A stretch of DNA of 64,000 bases from Mucilaginibacter oryzae (GTDB lineage Bacteria > Bacteroidota > Bacteroidia > Sphingobacteriales > Sphingobacteriaceae), in contig NZ_QGHA01000002.1 in assembly GCF_003148845.1 (NCBI RefSeq), positions 666,974 to 730,973 on the forward strand. The letters run 5' to 3'. Both the position numbers and the translations under genes were made by a program. The first letter of the stretch is position 1, and each line of letters opens with the position of its first letter. Shown one piece after another: positions 27,890-36,909 of the stretch. A model generated the notes under the pieces. The model saw nothing but the letters and a program-made list of their open reading frames with translations, did not search any database and had not been told where the DNA came from.

Positions 27890-28861
27890 TTAAACCAGGT
27901 GTATTACAGAATACAATGCCGCCGCTGAAATAGCCACCCAAAGCGCGACACCCTCAAACAATGGCTTTAACCCCACCGATGTGAGCACCTTGCGCGATAG
28001 CCCCGCACCAATGAGGAATAACGTAAGTGTTAAACCGGTTTTAGCTATGTTAACCACATACGGACTGATCAGTTTTACAACGGGCAGGTAGGTGTTTGCA
28101 ACCATGGCCAGCACAAATAAACCTATAAAATAAGGGATGCTAACTATACGCGACCGGTTTTTAAAAGCAAATGTCGATATAAATGCCACGGGTATGATCC
28201 ATAAAGCCCTGGCCAGTTTAACGGTGGTTGCAACTTCCAGGGCGTGGGGGCCGTATTTGCTTGCCGCGCCAACTACCGAACTGGTATCATGTATAGCGAT
28301 TGCACACCACAGGCCAAATTGTGTTTGCGATAAATTAAGGTGGTGACCAATAAGCGGGAAGATAAACAGCGCGATTGAGTTAAGTATAAATACGCAGCCC
28401 AGCGCCACTGAAATCTGCTCTTCTTCGGCCTCAATAACGGGTGATATAGCCGCGATGGCGCTGCCGCCGCAGATGGCTGTACCCGCGGAGATAAGATAAG
28501 ATGTTTTCTTTTCGATTTTTAGTAACCGCCCCATCAGCGTGCCGAACAAGAGTGTAACGGTTATAGAGGCGATGGTAAACAAAATACCTTCTTTTCCGGC
28601 TTGTAAAGCACTGTTCACGTTCATGCCGAAACCCAACCCTACAACCGAAACCTGCAATAGTATGTGGGTGGCTTTATGGTTAAGATGCAAATAAGGGTGC
28701 CCTGAAAGCTGCGCCACAATTAATCCGGATAGTAACGCGATCGCCGGGCTCATAAAGGGCATCAGGCAAAGCACTATACCTATGGCGAAGATGATTTTAC
28801 GAGCGTTTTGACTAAGGTTTAACAGTAATCCGCCGGTATTGGTTATTGGTTGTGTATTCAT
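27890..28861 (-). CDS. YeiH family putative sulfate exporter (UPF0324)
   Basis: The product is a 323-aa integral membrane protein with about nine to ten hydrophobic helices. Family segments include ILLQVSVVGLGFGMN, SAGTAICGGSAIAAISPVI, IAIHDTSSVVGAA and the last AGLSRKVLTSVG. YeiH/PSE transporters are annotated as sulfate exporters in bacteria on limited evidence. It is monocistronic, running away from the pirin gene with a dyad between them. The TGCC-rich Gly-Ser helix pairs are intact, so it looks functional. Confidence 0.88.
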   Translation of the reverse strand: MNTQPITNTGGLLLNLSQNARKIIFAIGIVLCLMPFMSPAIALLSGLIVAQLSGHPYLHLNHKATHILLQVSVVGLGFGMNVNSALQAGKEGILFTIASITVTLLFGTLMGRLLKIEKKTSYLISAGTAICGGSAIAAISPVIEAEEEQISVALGCVFILNSIALFIFPLIGHHLNLSQTQFGLWCAIAIHDTSSVVGAASKYGPHALEVATTVKLARALWIIPVAFISTFAFKNRSRIVSIPYFIGLFVLAMVANTYLPVVKLISPYVVNIAKTGLTLTLFLIGAGLSRKVLTSVGLKPLFEGVALWVAISAAALYSVIHLV

Positions 28862-28899
28862 TTTTCTTTTGTTTTAATGGCACAAAAGTGAATGAAATT

Positions 28900-28931
28900 G
28901 CGATTGTGTTTTTATCATAAAACGCAATCGC
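28900..28931. terminator. Dyad between pirin and yeiH genes
   Basis: GCGATTGtgTTTTT-atcat-AAAAcGCAATCGC forms a stem on both strands in the 95-nt gap. It may terminate the upstream pirin transcript or act as an operator for yeiH. Confidence 0.45.
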
Positions 28932-28956
28932 CAATAACCAAAAGTAATGAGACGGA

Positions 28957-29811
28957 TTAGTAGTTTAACGTGCCGAATACACCCTTATGGTAATCTTCAA
29001 TGGCCTGATCTACCTCGGCTGGCGTATTCATTACAAAGTTATCTTTTGCTGCAACCGGCTCTTCAATAGGTTCGGCCGACAGATAAAGTATTTGTGAATC
29101 TTCATTGGCGGTTATGTTAATGTCCCCGTTTTCTTTATCAAACACTATGAGGTTGTAGCGCGATACGGGTTCATCGTTAACAGTAATGCTTCCGCTGATA
29201 ATATAAAGTAATGTCCAATAGCCCGCCTGGGCTGTAAAGTTAACCTGTTTACCGCTGGCCATCGTGCCAACAATAGAAATAACCGGTGTAAAGTTTTTTA
29301 TCGGACCTGTTTGACTCTCATAATCGCCGCTGGCCAGTTTAAAAGCAAGCCCGTCTCCTTCCAAAACTACAGGCAATTCATGTGCAGCGGCAGCCTGGTA
29401 AAATGGCTTATCCCATTTTTTGTCTGCCGGTGCATTAATCCAAAGCTGGATCAGTTCCATCACGCCGCCATCTTTTAAAAGCTGTTCCGTCGGCCCTTCG
29501 CTGTGCATAATCCCTTTGCCTGCAAACATCCACTGTACCCCGCCTGCTTTTATCACTTCATCGTTCCCGGCATTATCCTTATGGTAACCCTCGCCCTGCA
29601 GCATAATGGTATATGGGCTGAAACCGCGGTGCGGGTGAGGGTGGATGCGAAGCGCCTGCCCCGGCTCAATTACCTGCGGGCCCATATGGTGTAGCACAAT
29701 TAATGGGTTAGCAAACCTGAAATCTTTATGCGGCAGCGGCTGACGGACAGTTTCTTCGGCTGTAATCTTTTTTTCACGACCGGCAAGTATATGGGTGATT
29801 GCTTTTTTCAT
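28957..29811 (-). CDS. Pirin family protein
   Basis: The 284-aa product is a bicupin of the pirin family. The N-terminal cupin holds the metal-binding segment HPHPHRGFSPYTIMLQGEGYH with three His, and later GKGIMHSEGP supplies further ligands. The C-terminal cupin has a second barrel (VNFTAQAGYWTLLYIISGSI) without obvious metal ligands, as usual for the family. Bacterial pirins are reported as quercetinase-like enzymes or redox sensors; the role here is unknown. Its ATG at 29811 is 69 nt downstream of the methyltransferase stop. Confidence 0.92.
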   Translation of the reverse strand: MKKAITHILAGREKKITAEETVRQPLPHKDFRFANPLIVLHHMGPQVIEPGQALRIHPHPHRGFSPYTIMLQGEGYHKDNAGNDEVIKAGGVQWMFAGKGIMHSEGPTEQLLKDGGVMELIQLWINAPADKKWDKPFYQAAAAHELPVVLEGDGLAFKLASGDYESQTGPIKNFTPVISIVGTMASGKQVNFTAQAGYWTLLYIISGSITVNDEPVSRYNLIVFDKENGDINITANEDSQILYLSAEPIEEPVAAKDNFVMNTPAEVDQAIEDYHKGVFGTLNY

Positions 29812-29880
29812 CAGCTAAATTGGTTAATCCGTATTTGTAAAAACATTTAAGGATTTTTATCCTTGGGTAAAACAAAGTTA

Positions 29881-30573
29881 TTATTTGTTAAACGTTAATC
29901 TTACCAGGTATTGTTTAAATTCATCTTCCAGCAAAACTTCCATATCAAATCCGGCGCGGTTAACTATCGTTTCAAGCGTTTTCTCATCAACATAAAGCCA
30001 GTTAAACCAGTCGGTTTTTTGCCGGTTGTATTCGTACCGGTATAAAAGCTCTCCGTAGTAACCTTTTTCAGGCAGGCCGCTTTCTTCATATAAATAAGCG
30101 ATATCCGATGAATCAAACAGGATCTGGCTGCCGGGATTAAGCAGCGATTTGATATGTTGTAAAAATACCTCCAGGTTTTCGAGCGAACCGGTTAAGCCGA
30201 TGCCATTCATCAATAATAACAGCGTATCAAACTTTTGCGCGCTATAAGTATAAATATCTGCTTTAATTACCTTCTGAACGCCGCGGGCAGTCATCACATC
30301 GCAGGCCATGGGCGAGATATCGAGGGCGGTAACATCAAAGCCCCTTTCCTGCAATACCAGCGCATGGCTGCCTGCTCCGGCGCCGATGTCAAGCACTGTG
30401 CCCCGGCATTCGTTCATGGCCAGCCACTCCAAATCCGGCATATCGTCTTCATCCCTGAAATAAATTTCAACGGGCATCTCTTCCTTAGGGCCGTATTGAT
30501 TGTTGATCCACAATTTGTGGTTGCCCAATTTATGGTAACGATCATGTATAGCCTGGCCAAGTATATCTTTCAT
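29881..30573 (-). CDS. Class I SAM-dependent methyltransferase
   Basis: The 230-aa product has the Rossmann motif I VLDIGAGAGSHALVLQ (about 61-76), an acidic residue ending strand 2 (VTALDISPMAC), motif KADIYTYSAQKFDTLLLLMNGIG at the substrate side, and a C-terminal sheet (NRAGFDMEVLLEDEFKQYLVRL). The substrate is not predictable; a small molecule is likely from the lack of an RNA-binding domain. It is the first gene of a minus-strand run with pirin. Confidence 0.85.
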   Translation of the reverse strand: MKDILGQAIHDRYHKLGNHKLWINNQYGPKEEMPVEIYFRDEDDMPDLEWLAMNECRGTVLDIGAGAGSHALVLQERGFDVTALDISPMACDVMTARGVQKVIKADIYTYSAQKFDTLLLLMNGIGLTGSLENLEVFLQHIKSLLNPGSQILFDSSDIAYLYEESGLPEKGYYGELLYRYEYNRQKTDWFNWLYVDEKTLETIVNRAGFDMEVLLEDEFKQYLVRLTFNK

Positions 30574-30616
30574 GTGTCCAAAAGTATGAATTGAAAGTTT
30601 AATTTAGCAGCGTTGT

Positions 30617-30758
30617 TAAGTCGTAAGTCTCAAGTCATAAGTCTTAAGTCCTAAGTCTTGAGTACGAAGTCGAAAATCGCAAGGACGTTTGCTCTGACTT
30701 CGAACTACCGACTTAAAACTACTGACTTGAGACTTAAGACTTAAGTCTCCCGACTTAA
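30617..30758. repeat. Inverted pair of heptad (nnAAGTC) repeat arrays
   Basis: The left arm 30617-30672 is eight consecutive 7-nt units of the type taAGTCn (AAGTC kept in most), and the right arm 30696-30758 is nine 7-nt units of the type GACTTaa on the opposite strand. A 23-nt spacer separates them. The arms can pair into a long imperfect cruciform. It lies in the divergent region between the methyltransferase and DUF92 genes. Confidence 0.85.
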
Positions 30759-30767
30759 AAAAATAAT

Positions 30768-31475
30768 ATGTGGTTAAGCTACCTGATATTGGCAATGGTT
30801 TTACTGGCAGGCATAAGCTACAGTATAGCCGCACGTAAGCTAACCGTAACAGCGGCCTTTACCGGTGCTTTGGTTGCCTGTATGGTTTTTGCAGGGGGCG
30901 GTTTTACCGGATTAGCCATGATGACCATTTTTTTTATTTTGGGCTCGGCTGCTACATCGTGGCAGCTTAAAAGCAAACAGCAATTTAATGCCGAAGAAAA
31001 GGGCAGGCGTACGGCAGGGCAGGTTTTAGCCAATGCTGGTACAGCGGGTTTTTGCGGACTGATGGTTTTGATGATCCCTTCGCAGGCAGTTTTGTTTCAG
31101 CTGATGATGGCCGCGAGCCTGGCATCGGCAGCAGCCGATACCCTTTCATCAGAGCTGGGGATGGTTTACGGTCGCCGGTTTTTTAATATTATTACCTTTA
31201 AGGCCGATGCGCGTGGACTTGATGGTGTGATCAGTGCTGAGGGTACTTTGATAGGCATTGGCGGCGCTATGATCATAGCACTTGTTTACGCCTTTGGGCA
31301 TGGATTAGGCTTTTTCCTGTTGGGAATTGTCTTGGCGGGTACGTTTGGCAATATCACTGATTCGGTTTTGGGGGCGGTTCTGGAGCGTAAAGGTTTCATC
31401 GGCAACAATATGGTTAACTTTTTAAACACCTTTGCCGCCGCGATATTCATGTTGTTGTTTTACTTGATTTTTTAA
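30768..31475 (+). CDS. DUF92 integral membrane protein
   Basis: The 235-aa protein is almost entirely hydrophobic, with about six membrane helices. It has the DUF92 signatures LTVTAAFTGALVACMVFAGGGFTG and AAADTLSSELGMVYG, and DARGLDGVISAEGTLIGIGG. Plant and cyanobacterial relatives include phytyl-phosphate/farnesyl kinases (VTE6/FOLK); the bacterial members are CTP-dependent prenyl-phosphate kinase candidates, unproven here. It begins 10 nt after the heptad repeat and is followed 4 nt later by a peptidase gene. Confidence 0.85.
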   Translation: MWLSYLILAMVLLAGISYSIAARKLTVTAAFTGALVACMVFAGGGFTGLAMMTIFFILGSAATSWQLKSKQQFNAEEKGRRTAGQVLANAGTAGFCGLMVLMIPSQAVLFQLMMAASLASAAADTLSSELGMVYGRRFFNIITFKADARGLDGVISAEGTLIGIGGAMIIALVYAFGHGLGFFLLGIVLAGTFGNITDSVLGAVLERKGFIGNNMVNFLNTFAAAIFMLLFYLIF

Positions 31476-31479
31476 AAAG

Positions 31480-32253
31480 ATGATTCCAGTAGTTCTTGTT
31501 ATTTTGTTGTTGATCATTGCTTTTTATTCTCTGAAAAAGAAAAAGGGAGCGGATGCCGGATCATCACAACCTATTGATCTTAAACAGCTTTTAAGTACCC
31601 ACATCGCTTATTATCAAAATCTTGACGAAGAAAATAAAACCTTATTTGAGCAAAAAGTTAAGAAGTTTCTGACCGGAATCACTATTGAAGGCGTGGGTAC
31701 GGCTGTCGATGACATCGATAAGGTAATGATAGCCTCAAGCGCGGTGATCCCGATATTTGGTTTTAATGATTGGGAGTACCGTAACCTTACCAATGTAATT
31801 TTATACCCGGATACCTTTGATGGTGATTTTCAGTTTGAGGGGGAAAACAGGAGCATTTTAGGCATGGTGGGTAGCGGCTATATGAACGGGCAGATGATCC
31901 TGTCGCGGGCTGCTTTGTTGAAGGGCTTTGGCAAATCGGCAGGGATGGAGAATACCGCCATTCACGAATTTGTACACCTGCTTGATAAATCGGACGGCGC
32001 TACCGATGGTGTGCCCGAAAACCTGCTGGCGCATCAATACGTGTTGCCCTGGGTAAAGATGATTCACCAGGAGATCAACAAGATTGAGCAAGGAAAATCA
32101 GATATCAACCCTTATGCTATTACCAACGAAGCCGAGTTTTTAGCCGTGGTTTCCGAATACTTTTTTCAGAAGCCCGGTCAGCTTAAACACAAACATCCTG
32201 AATTATACGAGATGCTGAGCCGTATTTTCGCGCAGGATCCCGCGGCGCAATAA
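31480..32253 (+). CDS. Zinc peptidase, M90 (MtfA) family
   Basis: The 257-aa product begins with one hydrophobic anchor (VVLVILLLIIAFYSL) and a short basic stretch. The catalytic HEFVHLLDKSDG motif (HExxH, at about 164-175) supplies two zinc His and the Glu; the third ligand is the Glu in NEAEFLAVVSEYFF. MtfA in E. coli is a Zn aminopeptidase that binds the glucose-PTS repressor Mlc; here the anchor suggests action at the membrane. It follows DUF92 by 4 nt. Confidence 0.9.
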   Translation: MIPVVLVILLLIIAFYSLKKKKGADAGSSQPIDLKQLLSTHIAYYQNLDEENKTLFEQKVKKFLTGITIEGVGTAVDDIDKVMIASSAVIPIFGFNDWEYRNLTNVILYPDTFDGDFQFEGENRSILGMVGSGYMNGQMILSRAALLKGFGKSAGMENTAIHEFVHLLDKSDGATDGVPENLLAHQYVLPWVKMIHQEINKIEQGKSDINPYAITNEAEFLAVVSEYFFQKPGQLKHKHPELYEMLSRIFAQDPAAQ

Positions 32254-32271
32254 TTTCCAGACCGATCAAAG

Positions 32272-33081
32272 TTAAAAATCAAACCCAAGCTGCCCCAAGG
32301 GTTCGTGCTGAACTACAGCGGCGCTGATGTGGTAAACCGGCGTTTCCTCGTACCGGGAGGCTATAATAATATCAACGCCGTCTGCGCAGGTTTTAAACAG
32401 TTCTTCCACCAGTTTAGGGTCGTTATTGTTTTTAGAAAGGTGGGAAAGCAGCAGGTGTGTCATGTGGGCCGGGCGGTGCGTTGTGAACAGGCTTAAGGCC
32501 TGTTTGTTTGATAAATGCCCTTTACCGCCGCGGATACGGCGTTTTAAGTGGTAGGGGTAGCCTCCGTTATCCAGCATATCGTCATCATAATTAGCTTCCA
32601 GGAAAGCCGCGTGACACTGGCTGAAATATCGGATCAGCTGGTCGCACACCACACCTAAATCAGTAAATACGCCTACTTTTACATCACCCTGCTGAACCAT
32701 GAAGCTATGCGGCTCAGCAGCATCATGCATTTTTGGGAAGGAGGTTACTTCCAGTGCCCCGATCTGAATAATTTGAAAAGGGCTGAGGTGATGCACTTTG
32801 AAATAGTTGGTACCGCTTAAATACATTAGCGTACCTGGCGTGATATACACCGGCAGATTGTACTTTTTAGCCAATACCGGAATACCGCGGATATGATCTG
32901 AATGCTCGTGCGATACAAAAATGGCCTTCACCTTTTGCATGGATAAGCCCAGGCGGGCCATGCGTTTCTCGGTTTCGCGGCAGGATATGCCCACATCAAT
33001 CAATACTGCCTCCTGATCGTTCCCTACATAATAGCAGTTGCCGTTACTTCCCGAATTTAATGATGTAATGAATAAACCCAT
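32272..33081 (-). CDS. MBL-fold hydrolase, WalJ/YycJ-like
   Basis: The 269-aa product has N-terminal SLNSGSNGNCYYVGN, the metal motif SHEHSDHIRGI (about 57-67), and metal ligands in HLSNKQAL and the ending LLSHLSKNNN. This arrangement is the YycJ/WalJ branch of MBL-fold proteins, possible double-strand exonucleases linked to DNA replication and cell-wall control. No signal peptide. Not in a two-component operon here. Confidence 0.9.
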   Translation of the reverse strand: MGLFITSLNSGSNGNCYYVGNDQEAVLIDVGISCRETEKRMARLGLSMQKVKAIFVSHEHSDHIRGIPVLAKKYNLPVYITPGTLMYLSGTNYFKVHHLSPFQIIQIGALEVTSFPKMHDAAEPHSFMVQQGDVKVGVFTDLGVVCDQLIRYFSQCHAAFLEANYDDDMLDNGGYPYHLKRRIRGGKGHLSNKQALSLFTTHRPAHMTHLLLSHLSKNNNDPKLVEELFKTCADGVDIIIASRYEETPVYHISAAVVQHEPLGQLGFDF

Positions 33082-33147
33082 GAAGATACAAAGTAAGCAA
33101 ATATTTGAAATCCTAAAGGTTTTAGCATTTAAAAAACGCTGATTTTT

Positions 33148-33177
33148 TTTGACCCTATAAAAACCTGCTTATATTTA
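33148..33177 (+). promoter_or_regulatory. Predicted promoter of yceH, possibly leaderless
   Basis: TTTG (33148-33151), 18 nt, then TATATTTA (33170-33177). The start point would fall at or next to the ATG at 33181. Confidence 0.45.
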
Positions 33178-33180
33178 GCC

Positions 33181-33840
33181 ATGGATTCACCGCAAACTTT
33201 ACCCGTACTCGACGCCGAAGAACTGCGTGTGCTTGGCACCCTGATGGAAAAGGCCAAAACCACGCCCGATTACTATCCCATGACTCTCAACAGCCTTGTG
33301 GCTGCCTGTAACCAGAAAACATCGCGTAAGCCGGTGGTTAATTATGATGATGATACCGTGATCAATGCCCTTAACTCTCTAAAAAAACGCGGATTGATCT
33401 CTACAGCTACCGGCGGCTCTATCCGGGCGGTAAAATACAAACACAACTTCGCCATTGTTTACCCGGTGATCCCATCGGAAGTGGCCATTATTTGCCTGCT
33501 GATATTACGCGGTCCGCAAACTCCGGGAGAGTTGAATACCAATAGCGGCCGTATGTACGAATTTGAATCGATAGAGGAGGTTCAGGAAGTACTGGATAAA
33601 CTGGCGGCCGGAGAAGTACCGTATGTGGTGCAGTTACCCAAACGCCCGGGCCAGAAAGAAGTACGTTACGCGCACTTACTTGGCGGCACACCCGAGTTTA
33701 ACGAGGACGAACCGGAAGTAGAAGTTTCATCAGGCCGCTCATCAACGGCGCTTGAAGCCAGGCTTGCCGCTGTTGAACAGGAGTTGGCCGGTTTAAAAGA
33801 AACCGTGGCCAGGTTGATGAGCGAGTTAGGGGTGGAGTAG
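33181..33840 (+). CDS. yceH: YceH/DUF480 family protein
   Basis: The 219-aa product has the DUF480 N-terminus LDAEELRVLGTLMEKAKTTP and TLNSLVAACNQKTSRKPV, two winged-helix units (to residue about 165), a linker EDEPEVEVSSG and a C-terminal coiled coil (AVEQELAGLKETVARLMSEL). The family is DNA-binding-like with unknown targets. Translation would begin at ATG 33181, which matches the family start. Confidence 0.92.
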   Translation: MDSPQTLPVLDAEELRVLGTLMEKAKTTPDYYPMTLNSLVAACNQKTSRKPVVNYDDDTVINALNSLKKRGLISTATGGSIRAVKYKHNFAIVYPVIPSEVAIICLLILRGPQTPGELNTNSGRMYEFESIEEVQEVLDKLAAGEVPYVVQLPKRPGQKEVRYAHLLGGTPEFNEDEPEVEVSSGRSSTALEARLAAVEQELAGLKETVARLMSELGVE

Positions 33841-33846
33841 CCAACT

Positions 33847-35835
33847 TTAAAACAAACTCACCTGGTCAGCGCCGCCACCCTGCTGTGCCTGCTTATAAGC
33901 CCTGATCATGCCAATAAGTTCTGCGCCGTATAAGGCGGCCTTTTGCGGGCCTACGCCTTTAACACCGCCGAGGTTTCTCAGCGTGTCGGGCAGTTTTGCG
34001 GCTATAGTCTCCAGCGTTTTTTCCGACAGTACCATGTTGGGCATAATTTTTTGTTTGGTGGCTGTTTGCTCCCGCCAGGTCAGCATCTGTTCATATAACT
34101 CTTCGTTAGCTTTGGCGTTCAGCGCCTTAAGACAAGAGGACGCATTGGTGCCGGGCTTGTTTCTTGATAGTTCAAGGTAACTATCTGTAGAGAAAGGATG
34201 TTGCGCGAAATATTCCAGCAGGTTAATGCGGTGCATCAGCCAGTTGATAAGCTTATCTGCCTTCCCTGCTTTTTCTTTCGATTCGCCAATGATACCGGGT
34301 AAGTGGCGGTGCAGGTTTTCGGTTGCTGATTTAAGTTTATCAAGGAAATAAGCTGCTGCCTGCTGGCTGCGTTCGGCTTTTAATTGCCGGTTAAACTTTT
34401 CGCCAACATCTATAATATCGTTTTCCAGGTTGGGGATGATACTTTCAAATCCTTTGGAGCTTACACGTAACTGGTTAAAGTTGAATAAGCTGCTCAGTAA
34501 AAATATCCGGTATAACTCCTTATCCCGCTCAAGGGTTTGATTGTCTGGTTTGATAGCTGCGGACTGTTCATTAAAGCGTGCCACCGCCGGATCGCCAATG
34601 ATGTTATGCGCGCCGATGGGGTTGCGTAAAACCAAACCCGATAAACTTCGGCAACGGCTTAAGGCCACGTACGCCTGGCCATGGGTAAAGGCTTCGCTTA
34701 CATCAATAATAGCTTTATCAAATGTTAGGCCCTGACTTTTATGAATGGTGATTGCCCAGGCCAGCTTAAGCGGATGCTGTGCGAAACTACCTGCGTTGGT
34801 TTCGCTCATTTCGCCTTCGCTCATCTGGTACTTGATGTTGGTCCATTCTACCGGTTCAACGGCCAGTTCCCGTTCGCTGCCGGTAGTTACAAATACGGTA
34901 TTGCCTTCTATACGGCTTACCGAGCCGATTTTGCCGTTGTAATATAACTTTTTGGCCGAGCCGTCATTTTTTACAAACATCACCTGCGCGCCAATTTTAA
35001 GTTTCAAACTGGTTTCGGTTGGGTAGGCTTCTTTTGGAAATTCGCCCCTGATGGTGGCTGCAAATTCAAATTCGGCGCCGGGCAACGCGTCCAGGTATTC
35101 GGTATTTATTTGCTGGGCTATGTTGTTGTGTGTAGTAAGGGTAATGTACGGGTCATCAACTGTCGGCTTAAAACCGGGCAGGTAACGGGCATTCAACAAA
35201 TCCAAACTTGCCTGGCTTATATTTTGGTTACGCACCTCATTCAATATATCTACAAAGGCCTGTTCTTTTTGCCTGTAAACATGGTCAAGCTCAATACGCA
35301 CAAAGGCGGTTTTTTGCAGCACATGGCTGCTGAAAAAATATGGTGTGGCGTAATAAGGCCTTAATATGCCCCATTCATCATCCCGCACAATGGGGCTTAG
35401 CTGTGAAAGATCGCCGATTAATAAAAGCTGCGTACCGCCAAAGGCGTAGGGCGACTTTTTTAAATTACGCAGGATGAGATCAAGCTGATCCAGCACATCG
35501 GGACGCACCATACTGATCTCGTCGATGATCAGGAGTTCTAAGGCCGTAAGAAGCTCCTTTTTCTCATCATTATAACTTGCCTCGGGGTGAGTGCTGCCGC
35601 CGGGAACCACCGGACCGAAAGGGATCTGGAAGAGTGAGTGGATGGTCATACCGCCCGCGTTAATTGCCGCCACACCGGTGGGAGCTACAACAGCCAGCTT
35701 TTTTTTAGAGGTTTGCCTCAAATTTTGCAAAAAGGTTGTTTTACCTGTACCTGCCTTACCCGTCAGGAAAACTACTGTGTTGGTATGTTCCAGATAATCG
35801 GAAGCCAGTTTCATGGCTGGATTTAGTTCACTCAT
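33847..35835 (-). CDS. Pif1/RecD-like helicase with C-terminal HRDC-like domain
   Basis: The 662-aa product is an SF1B-type helicase. Walker A is GKAGTGKTTFLQ (about 26-37), Walker B is LLIDEISMVRPD, and the later motifs TLTTHNNIAQQIN, GAQVMFVKND and HKSQGLTFDKAII with YVALSRCRSLSGL are of the Pif1 type. Its C-terminus (from about 580) has the HRDC-like segment ETIAAKLPDTLRNLGGVKGVGP preceded by a helical HTH_40-like region. Bacteroidota carry many such Pif1-like proteins, probably in replication fork or R-loop clearance. It ends convergent with the yceH gene. Confidence 0.92.
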   Translation of the reverse strand: MSELNPAMKLASDYLEHTNTVVFLTGKAGTGKTTFLQNLRQTSKKKLAVVAPTGVAAINAGGMTIHSLFQIPFGPVVPGGSTHPEASYNDEKKELLTALELLIIDEISMVRPDVLDQLDLILRNLKKSPYAFGGTQLLLIGDLSQLSPIVRDDEWGILRPYYATPYFFSSHVLQKTAFVRIELDHVYRQKEQAFVDILNEVRNQNISQASLDLLNARYLPGFKPTVDDPYITLTTHNNIAQQINTEYLDALPGAEFEFAATIRGEFPKEAYPTETSLKLKIGAQVMFVKNDGSAKKLYYNGKIGSVSRIEGNTVFVTTGSERELAVEPVEWTNIKYQMSEGEMSETNAGSFAQHPLKLAWAITIHKSQGLTFDKAIIDVSEAFTHGQAYVALSRCRSLSGLVLRNPIGAHNIIGDPAVARFNEQSAAIKPDNQTLERDKELYRIFLLSSLFNFNQLRVSSKGFESIIPNLENDIIDVGEKFNRQLKAERSQQAAAYFLDKLKSATENLHRHLPGIIGESKEKAGKADKLINWLMHRINLLEYFAQHPFSTDSYLELSRNKPGTNASSCLKALNAKANEELYEQMLTWREQTATKQKIMPNMVLSEKTLETIAAKLPDTLRNLGGVKGVGPQKAALYGAELIGMIRAYKQAQQGGGADQVSLF

Positions 35836-35989
35836 CTTACCTGCAATAATACAAGTATCGGTTTAAAGTTTGCCTTAAGTTGTTGCCTCGTCACATTTTT
35901 TATAAGCCGGGATCAACTACAATTTTGCTCCAGATTGGTACAATAGTTTAGCGCGGATAAAATTTGCAATGTTTTAAAGCTCAATATCG

Positions 35990-36748
35990 ATGAAATATGT
36001 ATACATGCTGATCCTTACCTTCAGCGTTCTGCAGGTTAAAGCACAGGATAATTACGAAATTCAGGTTTATGGCTCAGAAACGGTTGAAAAACAGAAAACC
36101 ATGTTTGAGCTTCACAGTAACTATACCATAAACGGAAGCAAAACAGAAAATAACGGCGTGTTACCCACCAACCATGTTGAACACGAAACGGTTGAGATTA
36201 CCCATGGCTGGACAAGCTGGTTTGAAACCGGCTTTTACTTTTTTAATTCAATAGGTAGTTTTGGCCGCACCGCCTATGTAGGCTCTCACATCAGGCCGAG
36301 GGTTGCAGTGCCCCAAAGCTGGAACTGGCCGGTAGGCGTAAGCATTTCTACCGAGTTTGGTTTTCAAAAAGCCGCATTTTCTGCCAACACGTCCACTCTG
36401 GAAATCAGGCCGATCGTTGATAAAAAATGGAACAAACTTTATTTATCCGTTAACCCAACGCTCGAAAAAAGTTTTAAAGGGCCAGATCAGAACCGTGGCT
36501 TCACCTTTTCACCAAACGTAAAGGGCAGCTATGATTTAACCAAAGCCGTTGCGCTTGGCCTGGAATATTATGGCAGTACGGGCCCTTTCTTTCATTATGA
36601 CCCCTTCAAGCAGCAGGACCACCAACTGTTTGTTGCCACTGATTTGAACGTTGACCCTGAATGGGAGTTTAATGGTGGACTGGGGTATGGTTTTACCTCT
36701 AATGCCGACAGGGCTATTGTTAAGATCATAGTAGGTCGCAGGTTTTAG
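35990..36748 (+). CDS. Outer-membrane beta-barrel-like protein
   Basis: The 252-aa product has a signal peptide (MLILTFSVLQVKAQ) and alternating polar/hydrophobic strands ending in Phe (VGRRF), as in outer-membrane barrels. Characteristic stretches are ELHSNYTINGSKTENNG, YVGSHIRPRVAVP, and GYGFTSNADRAIVKIIVGRRF. No family was recognised with certainty; it resembles the DUF3187/OMP-like transporters of unknown function. It is monocistronic and not linked by overlap to the ATPase gene 160 nt downstream. Confidence 0.65.
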   Translation: MKYVYMLILTFSVLQVKAQDNYEIQVYGSETVEKQKTMFELHSNYTINGSKTENNGVLPTNHVEHETVEITHGWTSWFETGFYFFNSIGSFGRTAYVGSHIRPRVAVPQSWNWPVGVSISTEFGFQKAAFSANTSTLEIRPIVDKKWNKLYLSVNPTLEKSFKGPDQNRGFTFSPNVKGSYDLTKAVALGLEYYGSTGPFFHYDPFKQQDHQLFVATDLNVDPEWEFNGGLGYGFTSNADRAIVKIIVGRRF

Positions 36749-36806
36749 CAAATCATTATATTTCAAATCATTATCCCTGTAACTTTATCTGCTTAAAACC
36801 CAAAAT

Positions 36807-36822
36807 AATGATGCAGATCATT
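36807..36822. promoter_or_regulatory. FNR/Crp-type palindrome upstream of the P-type ATPase
   Basis: AATGAT-GCAG-ATCATT, a perfect 6+4+6 inverted repeat with the core TGAT-N4-ATCA, centred 95 nt before the ATG at 36910. Unlike the other four sites, the -7 position 36.5 nt downstream (36844-36851) reads TAAAATAC, only a weak match. Confidence 0.6.
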
Positions 36823-36909
36823 TACTGTATTGATACAGAGCAATAAAATACCCGGCAATATAGGCTTAATTTGAAGGGTACTTCGCAAATCCCTCTTCGG
36901 CCCAAAAAA

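Noticed and set aside
30617..30758. CRISPR array
   Set aside because: Units are 7 nt without spacers, and the two arms are inverted; no cas genes.
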